Positions 59,112-64,000 of a stretch of 64,000 nucleotides of DNA are shown piece after piece. The first letter of the stretch is position 1, and every line of letters begins with the position of its first letter. The stretch lies in contig JALOLD010000007.1 of assembly GCA_025456145.1 (NCBI GenBank), forward strand, positions 1-64,000, written 5' to 3'. Under the pieces are notes generated by a model, which was not told the DNA's origin, did no database searches, and saw only the letters and a program-made list of their open reading frames with translations. The stretch is from Thermoanaerobaculales bacterium (GTDB lineage Bacteria > Acidobacteriota > Thermoanaerobaculia > Thermoanaerobaculales > Sulfomarinibacteraceae). Made by a program: the position numbers and the translations under genes.

Positions 59112-61898
59112 CTATCCCACGACGAGGAAGAGCACCGCGACCGCGTACCCGGCGAAGGCGAGCGGGAGAAGGCGGCGGCCGATGCGGGTCCACACCGTGG
59201 AGTGCCGGAAGTCGATCTGGCGGAGGGTGACCAACGCGAGGGCCAGGCCGAGGAGCACGGTCAGCACCTGGAGCGCGGTGAGCAGGCTGAACTCGAGGGT
59301 CGGCCAGGCCTGGAACCACGACGGCGGGTCGATGGTCACCCGCGCCTGGTCGAGGAAGGCGACGTTGGCGAGCTGGCCGGTCATCAAGGCCGCCCAGCCG
59401 AGGATCATCAGCGCCATGACGATCTCGACCACGATTTCGGTCCGCCGGGGGCTTGCCGCGAGCGCCATGATGAGGTGGTGGGCCGCGACCCCGACCGCCA
59501 GCACGAAGACCGTCAGCAGGGTGAAGCGGGCCGGCCCGGCCAGGGCGTCGACCGATCGGGCGGCGACCCAGGCGAGGGCGAGCAGGGTGACGGTGAGGGC
59601 GAACATCGCGAGGTCCGCGGCGCTCGAGTCGAGCCGCCACGCCGCCGCCAGCGGCGGCCGAAGCTCGAGGTGGGCCGAGTGGTGCGGGCAGGTGTGGAGG
59701 CAGTCGAGGCAGAGCTTGCAGCGGTAGGCCTGCTTGCCCTCGAGGGGGTGGTGGAAGACCGGGCAGCCCGGGCGCTCTGCGTCGCCCTTGTAGCAGGCGT
59801 GGCTGGTGCACGACGAGGCGCAGACCGCCGGCCTCGCGACGAGCTGGAGCGGCGACGCTGGGGCGAGCGCGGTGCCCAGGCGGCCGAGCGGGCAGAGGTG
59901 GCGGCACCAGACCTCGCGCTTGAACAGCACGCCGAAGAGCACCGCGAGCACGATGAGCGAGACCAGCAGCAGCCCCGAGGCGACGGGGTTGGCGAGCGAG
60001 TCGAGCACCCGCTCGACCCAGACGATGGCGGCAAAGCCGACGATCGCGAGCCACGGCCCGTGCCGGACCACCCAACCGGGCGGCGGGAGGTCGCCGCTGC
60101 GCGCCCGTTTGGCGAGCCGCGCCGAGACCGACAACGGACAGATCGTGCACCACACCGGGCCGGCGAGGAAGAACAGCGCGAACACCGCCGGCTCCCAGAC
60201 CGACCAGATGAGGCTGTTGGCGATGTTGCCCGCCTGGCTCGCCGGAAAGGCGAGGCACAGGACGATGACCGAGACGAACCCGGCCAGGGTCGCCACCCGA
60301 AGCGCGGTCAGACCTCCCCCTTCGACGAGCCGGCGAATGAGCGGCGTTCCGGTGACGTCGACGCCGGGTGGCAGCGCGTCGTCGCCGACCCCGCCGAAGA
60401 TGTGCTCGGCGCGGATCTCCGGTCCGTCGGCGACCCGGACCGCGAGGTCGATCACGTCGCGCAGCTCGGCGACGTTGCGACGCCGGTAGCGCAACGACAG
60501 CAGGGCCTGCCGGGCGCCCTCGGTGATCGCCGGCGGGTCGGCGCCGTGCCGCCGGAGGAACTCCTCGGCGAGGGGCATGATGTCCTTGGGCCGCTGGACG
60601 AGCGGCTGGAGCTCGATGACCTCGTCACAGCCCTCGGCGATCGCCGGCGCGAGGCCGTTGTGCCCCTCGGCGGGAGGCGCGGCGGAGCGGGCGGTCAGCA
60701 CGATGCGCGTGTCGGGGAAGGCGCGTGGCACACGGCTGCGGCTGCGCCTCAGATAGCTGCCGATGAGCTGCTGGACCGGCGACGGCAGCTGGTCGGCGCC
60801 GCGCAGCACGAGCGTGCCGCCGTGGGCGACGTGGATGCCCCCGCTCCCGTGGTCGCCGCCCGGGAGGCTGCCGCCGAGGTCCTCGCCGAGAATCAGCTCG
60901 GCCGCCCTGCCCGGGGCGAGATCGCGGCAGTTGACCGCGATGAGCGGGCCCGAGCCACGCCCCGACCGGTCGTGGATGAGCCGGGCCACGAGGGTCTTGC
61001 CGGTTCCGTCCTCGCCGAGGACCAGGACCGGGGTATCGGTCGCGGCCACGCTGTCGATCCGCTTGTCGACCGACCTCGATCGGGCAGCGGCGGCGATCAG
61101 CCTGTCCGGGTCGTTGTCGCCCTGGACGAGCCGCGCGATGACCTCCCTGCCGCGCAGCGAGTCGAGGGCGTCGGCGGTCGCCTTGTGGACGTTGCGGGCG
61201 ATTCCTCCGAGCATCTTCTTGCGCAGCGATGCCGACTCCGCGAGCGCGGTCGGCAACGCCGAGGCGGGGTAGCGGAGCAGCCGGACGTCGGTGACCGCGA
61301 TCGAGTCGACCGGCGCACCCTCCTTGGAGAGCACCGACTCGGCGCCGAAGATCCCGCCCTCGCCGATCCGGGCGAGCGGCGGCCGCCGGGTGTCGCCTCC
61401 CCCGAGGGTGAGCTCGACCACGCCCTCGATGACGACGTAGAAGTGCTCCTGCTTCTCGCCGCGCCTGATCACCACCTCGTCGGCCGCGAAGCAGACCTCC
61501 TCGCCGGCCGATCTGAGGAAGCCGACGGTGGCCGGCCCGAGCAGCACCGACTCGCCCGAGCTCAGGGCCTCGTCCGGTCGGCGCGGCGTCGCGTGCGCCG
61601 TCACCACCGGCTCGAGGGTCATCCGCAGGCCGCCGATCTTGACCCGCGCCCGGCCTTCGACATGCACCGGGCTCTCGAGGCGGACGCCGTCGACCGAGGT
61701 TCCGTTGGTCGAGCCGAGATCCTCGATCGTCACGCCCGAGGCGCTCGCCTCGAAGCGGGCGTGGCGGCGCGAGACGGTCGGTTCGATCACGACGAGATCG
61801 GCGTCGGTCGAGCTGCCCAGGATGTGGACTCCGCTGCCGAAGCGGAGCTCCGGCGCGCCGTCGTCGTCGTCCGATCTCAGCCGCCAGCTCGTGGTCAT
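59112..61898 (-). CDS. FHA/cNMP-binding/degenerate AAA+/membrane polyferredoxin fusion
   Basis: This 928-residue protein joins four modules. FHA domain (~20-95): GSS, TVSRRHARFE and LGSTNGTSVDG for phosphothreonine binding. Cyclic-nucleotide-binding domain (~125-235). NtrC-like AAA+ domain (~255-505): Walker A GEDGTGKT (295-302) is kept, the GAFTGA loop is missing, and the Walker B Asp-Glu is replaced in GGTLVLRGADQL. Membrane part (~530-925) with about ten helices and polyferredoxin cysteines: CTICP (584-588), CRHLCP (665-670), Cys693/697/702/712, and CKLCLDCLHTCP (727-738). There is no HTH domain. The last motifs resemble NapH/NosR/RnfB-like electron carriers. It is probably a membrane redox device gated by phosphoprotein and nucleotide signals. 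The start overlaps a short leader ORF. Confidence 0.88.
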   Translation of the reverse strand: MTTSWRLRSDDDDGAPELRFGSGVHILGSSTDADLVVIEPTVSRRHARFEASASGVTIEDLGSTNGTSVDGVRLESPVHVEGRARVKIGGLRMTLEPVVTAHATPRRPDEALSSGESVLLGPATVGFLRSAGEEVCFAADEVVIRRGEKQEHFYVVIEGVVELTLGGGDTRRPPLARIGEGGIFGAESVLSKEGAPVDSIAVTDVRLLRYPASALPTALAESASLRKKMLGGIARNVHKATADALDSLRGREVIARLVQGDNDPDRLIAAAARSRSVDKRIDSVAATDTPVLVLGEDGTGKTLVARLIHDRSGRGSGPLIAVNCRDLAPGRAAELILGEDLGGSLPGGDHGSGGIHVAHGGTLVLRGADQLPSPVQQLIGSYLRRSRSRVPRAFPDTRIVLTARSAAPPAEGHNGLAPAIAEGCDEVIELQPLVQRPKDIMPLAEEFLRRHGADPPAITEGARQALLSLRYRRRNVAELRDVIDLAVRVADGPEIRAEHIFGGVGDDALPPGVDVTGTPLIRRLVEGGGLTALRVATLAGFVSVIVLCLAFPASQAGNIANSLIWSVWEPAVFALFFLAGPVWCTICPLSVSARLAKRARSGDLPPPGWVVRHGPWLAIVGFAAIVWVERVLDSLANPVASGLLLVSLIVLAVLFGVLFKREVWCRHLCPLGRLGTALAPASPLQLVARPAVCASSCTSHACYKGDAERPGCPVFHHPLEGKQAYRCKLCLDCLHTCPHHSAHLELRPPLAAAWRLDSSAADLAMFALTVTLLALAWVAARSVDALAGPARFTLLTVFVLAVGVAAHHLIMALAASPRRTEIVVEIVMALMILGWAALMTGQLANVAFLDQARVTIDPPSWFQAWPTLEFSLLTALQVLTVLLGLALALVTLRQIDFRHSTVWTRIGRRLLPLAFAGYAVAVLFLVVG

Positions 61899-61957
61899 CG
61901 GGCGAGCCCGTCCCCAGCGACGGGGGTCACCGCTCCGACGGTCGTCGTGAAACGCAT
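61895..61957 (-). CDS. 20-codon leader ORF coupled to fusion gene
   Basis: ATG 61957 opens a 20-codon frame (MRFTTTVGAVTPVAGDGLAR) that follows GGAGCAGGTG and ends in TGA overlapping the ATG of the fusion gene (ATGA). A TACAAT box lies 19 bases before its ATG. The fusion gene itself has no clear ribosome binding site, so translation may depend on reading this leader. No His/Trp/Cys run suggests amino-acid attenuation. Confidence 0.5.
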   Translation of the reverse strand: MRFTTTVGAVTPVAGDGLAR

Positions 61958-61976
61958 CACCTGCTCCGGTTGGTCG

Positions 61977-61982
61977 ATTGTA
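61977..61982 (-). promoter_or_regulatory. TACAAT -10 box for leader ORF and fusion gene
   Basis: TACAAT on the minus strand 19 bases before the leader ATG. No good -35 is visible. Confidence 0.4.
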
Positions 61983-62072
61983 CCGGAATCCGGAGCGCCG
62001 CGGCTCGATCGGCTCGACTTCGGCAGGGTATCGAGACGGCGATCCAGTGTCGCCCGGCGGCTCGTTCCCCGA

Positions 62073-63308
62073 TCAGCCGACCCGCCGCTCCACCGCCTCG
62101 AGGGTCGGCTCGACCGGTACCAGGGGCGGCAGGGCCCGCCGAGCCGCAGCGACGTCCTTGAGGCCGGTTCCGGTGACCATGAGCACGATCCGCTCGTCAC
62201 GATCCAGGAGACCTTCGGCGAGCGCGGCCTCGAGCCCGGCCAGCGCCGCGGCCGCCGCCGGCTCGGCGAAGACCCCGGTGAGGCGGGCGAGCCTGGGGAT
62301 GGCGGCGAGGATCGCCTCGTCGGTCACGACCACCCCGGCTCCGCCCGCGGCGCGGACCTCGCGCAGGCAGTGCACCGCGTTTCTCGGCGCCGCGACCACC
62401 AGGCTGTCGGCGACGCTGGTCGCTCCGGGAACCGGCGTGATCGAAGCCGCTCCGGTGCGCAGTGCCGTCGCGATCGCCGCCGAGCCCGCCGGCTGGACGA
62501 CGATGAGCCTTGGTCGGCGTTCGATGATGCCGCCCCGCTCGAGATCGGCGAAGCCCTTGGCGAGGCCGCCGGCGATGACCCCGTCGCCGGTCGGCACGAT
62601 CACCGCGTCGGGCGCCTCGGGCGCCAGCGCGGCCGCGATCTCGAGCGCCGCGGTCTTCTTGCCCTCGATGGTGAAGGGGTTGTAGGCGGTGCTCCGGTTG
62701 TACCAGCCGAAGCGCGAGCAGGCCGCCAGGGAGAGCTCGAAGGCGTCGTCGTAGGTGCCCTCGACCGGCAGCACCACCGCGCCGTAGCTCGCCATCTGGA
62801 CGAGCTTGGCGGGCGGGGCCGAGGCCGGGACGAAGACGACCGCGCGCAGCCCGGCGGAGGCGGCGAGGGCTGCGAGCGCGGTGGCGGCGTTGCCGGTCGA
62901 CGCGGTGGCCACGGTGTCGAGGCCGTGCTCGACCGCCTTGGCGACGACCAGCTGCGACGCCCGGTCCTTGGTCGAGCCGGAGGGGTTGCGAGTGTCGTCC
63001 TTGAGCCAGAGCCGGGGCGCGGCGAGCTCCCGCCGGAGCGCTGGTGGCGCGAGCAGCGGCGTACCGCCGACCGGCAGGGGGGGCAGCAGCTCCGGGTCGT
63101 CGAGGGGCAGAAAGCCGGTCAGGAACCCGGGAGACCCCGCCGGCGCCTCGGGCCAGGCGGTCGGCAGGGAGTCGATGACCACCTCGAGCACCCCGCGGGT
63201 GACCCCGCCGGGCTCCTGCTTCCTCGAGCACTCGGGGCAGACGTAGAGCACCGCTTGTCCGTCGTGGACCGAGCCGCACTCGACGCAGCGAAGGTGATGG
63301 GTCGCCAC
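62073..63308 (-). CDS. thrC: Threonine synthase-like PLP enzyme
   Basis: This 411-residue fold-type II PLP enzyme has an N-terminal zinc ribbon (Cys8, Cys11, Cys24, Cys27) as in many threonine synthases. The PLP lysine is Lys114 in NPSGSTKDRAS, and the phosphate-binding loop is ASTGNAATALAALAA. Threonine synthase converts O-phosphohomoserine to threonine. Related synthases (for cysteate or other amino acids) share this layout, so the substrate is probable rather than certain. It starts at GTG 63308 with TACAAT six bases upstream. Confidence 0.85.
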   Translation of the reverse strand: MATHHLRCVECGSVHDGQAVLYVCPECSRKQEPGGVTRGVLEVVIDSLPTAWPEAPAGSPGFLTGFLPLDDPELLPPLPVGGTPLLAPPALRRELAAPRLWLKDDTRNPSGSTKDRASQLVVAKAVEHGLDTVATASTGNAATALAALAASAGLRAVVFVPASAPPAKLVQMASYGAVVLPVEGTYDDAFELSLAACSRFGWYNRSTAYNPFTIEGKKTAALEIAAALAPEAPDAVIVPTGDGVIAGGLAKGFADLERGGIIERRPRLIVVQPAGSAAIATALRTGAASITPVPGATSVADSLVVAAPRNAVHCLREVRAAGGAGVVVTDEAILAAIPRLARLTGVFAEPAAAAALAGLEAALAEGLLDRDERIVLMVTGTGLKDVAAARRALPPLVPVEPTLEAVERRVG

Positions 63309-63314
63309 GCGACG

Positions 63315-63320
63315 ATTGTA
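63315..63320 (-). promoter_or_regulatory. TACAAT box six bases before threonine synthase start
   Basis: TACAAT-N6-GTG on the minus strand. No ribosome binding site precedes the GTG, in line with leaderless initiation. Confidence 0.45.
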
Positions 63321-63366
63321 GCGGTCACGCGCCCGGCGGCGGCACAACGGGACGGCGCGCCGCCGG

Positions 63367-64000
63367 TCAGTACCTCGCCGGGACGTATCGGAAGGGGTGC
63401 TCCGTCGGCCGGTAGTCGCCCCGCTTCTGGCGCTTCGGGAAGGTGATCGGCTGGCGCGGCACCTCCTCGTAGGGGATCAGACTGAGGAGGTGCGAGATGC
63501 AGTTGAGCCGCGCCCGGCGCTGGTCGTTGGACGGCACGACGTACCACGGGCTCTCCGGGGTGTCGGTGGCCTCGAACATCGCGTCGCGGGCCCGCGAGTA
63601 GTCGTACCAGCGGGCCTGGGCCTCGAGGTCCATCGGGCTGAGCTTCCAGATCTTGCGCGGGTCGGTGTCGCGCTCCTCGAAGCGCTTCGCCTGCTCCTCC
63701 ATGTCGACCTCGAGCCAGTACTTGACGAGGGTGACCCCGGAGTGGACGATCGCGCGCTCGATCGTCGGGGTGATCTTGAGGAACTCCTCGACCTGTCGCT
63801 CGGTCGCGAAGCCCATCACCCGCTCGACCCCGGCCCGGTTGTACCAGCTGCGGTCGAAGAGCACGACCTCGCCGGCGGCCGGCAGGTGGGGGAGATAGCG
63901 CTGGTAGTACATCTGGGACTTCTCGCGCTCGGTCGGCGCGGCCAGCGCGACGACCCGGAAGACCCGCGGGCTGACCCGCTCGGTGATCCGCTTGATGACG
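63367..64000 (-). CDS. ppk2: Polyphosphate kinase 2, 5' end outside window
   Basis: The last 211 codons of a PPK2-family kinase are visible; the frame is open to the window edge and the Walker A part lies beyond it. VVLFDRSWYNRAGVERVMGF is the Walker B/substrate region of this family. KYWLEVDMEEQAKRFEER and KIWKLSPMDLEA form the lid region. PPK2 enzymes transfer phosphate between polyphosphate and nucleotides. The sub-class (ADP or AMP/GDP phosphorylating) cannot be told from this part. It ends 58 bases before the threonine synthase start. Confidence 0.92.
   Translation of the reverse strand, partial: VIKRITERVSPRVFRVVALAAPTEREKSQMYYQRYLPHLPAAGEVVLFDRSWYNRAGVERVMGFATERQVEEFLKITPTIERAIVHSGVTLVKYWLEVDMEEQAKRFEERDTDPRKIWKLSPMDLEAQARWYDYSRARDAMFEATDTPESPWYVVPSNDQRRARLNCISHLLSLIPYEEVPRQPITFPKRQKRGDYRPTEHPFRYVPARY

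Noticed and set aside
59112-61898. Sigma-54-dependent transcription activator
   Set aside because: GAFTGA, Walker B acidic pair and HTH are all missing, and the C-terminus is membrane polyferredoxin.
59106-63446. 1446-codon plus-strand ORF covering the FHA fusion and threonine synthase
   Set aside because: It spans several real minus-strand genes and its translation is Arg/Asp/Gly-rich with no domain.

Overview
The window is very GC-rich (about 70% by eye) bacterial chromosome with dense genes, short intergenic gaps, many 4-base start/stop overlaps and many GTG starts. The gene set is housekeeping rather than phage or plasmid: HU, SSB, MurJ, D-Tyr-tRNA deacylase, TatA/TatC, ribosomal protein L19, RNase HII, endonuclease III, MetK, TrpS, LepA, HemW. 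It also carries large TPR proteins, two Hanks-type Ser/Thr kinases and long secreted proteins with PKD, CARDB and tandem-95 type domains. I saw no insertion sequence, integrase, CRISPR array, tRNA or rRNA. The style suggests an Acidobacteriota member (Thermoanaerobaculia/Holophagae-like), with Myxococcota or another delta-like lineage as the alternative. This assignment is inference.

Layout. 1-4.4 kb: two secreted proteins that share a C-terminal module. 4.5-7.3 kb (minus): HU, a site-2-type M50 protease, a SpoIIE-type phosphatase, and SSB. 7.4-18.6 kb: cell wall, Tat export, translation and repair genes, a 905-residue TPR protein and a second M50 protease. 18.8-30.6 kb: MetK, a sensor kinase, a third secreted protein with the shared module, ferredoxin, TrpS, a Ser/Thr kinase, LepA, HemW, and a thioredoxin/60-residue protein/peroxiredoxin cassette.

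30.7-35.3 kb (minus): a coupled operon of a DUF5619-like protein, ABC ATPase, FtsX-type permease and AttH-like lipocalin. 35.7-45.4 kb: a complete carotenoid locus. A GGPP synthase on the plus strand faces an eight-gene minus-strand operon in the order crtY, crtI, crtB, ABC ATPase, ABC-2 permease, DUF2141 lipoprotein, CrtU-like desaturase/methylase, DUF5914-like Rieske protein. Most junctions overlap or nearly touch. Predicted chemistry is GGPP to phytoene, lycopene and beta-carotene, then probably an aromatic carotenoid, with a dedicated transporter inside the same operon.

45.5-64 kb: a secreted protein, a polytopic membrane protein, a secreted PepF-like peptidase, a diguanylate cyclase and a large zinc-ribbon/kinase/TPR protein. 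These are followed by a 1511-residue secreted protein with 14 pentapeptide units of (N/D)PFVI, an unusual FHA/cNMP-binding/degenerate AAA+/membrane polyferredoxin fusion, threonine synthase and the end of a PPK2 polyphosphate kinase.

The best candidates for undescribed biology are the FHA-cNMP-AAA-polyferredoxin fusion with its coupled 20-codon leader ORF, the NPFVI arrays, and the transporter-containing carotenoid operon. A recurring TANNNT box 6-8 bases before start codons suggests that leaderless transcription is common in this organism.
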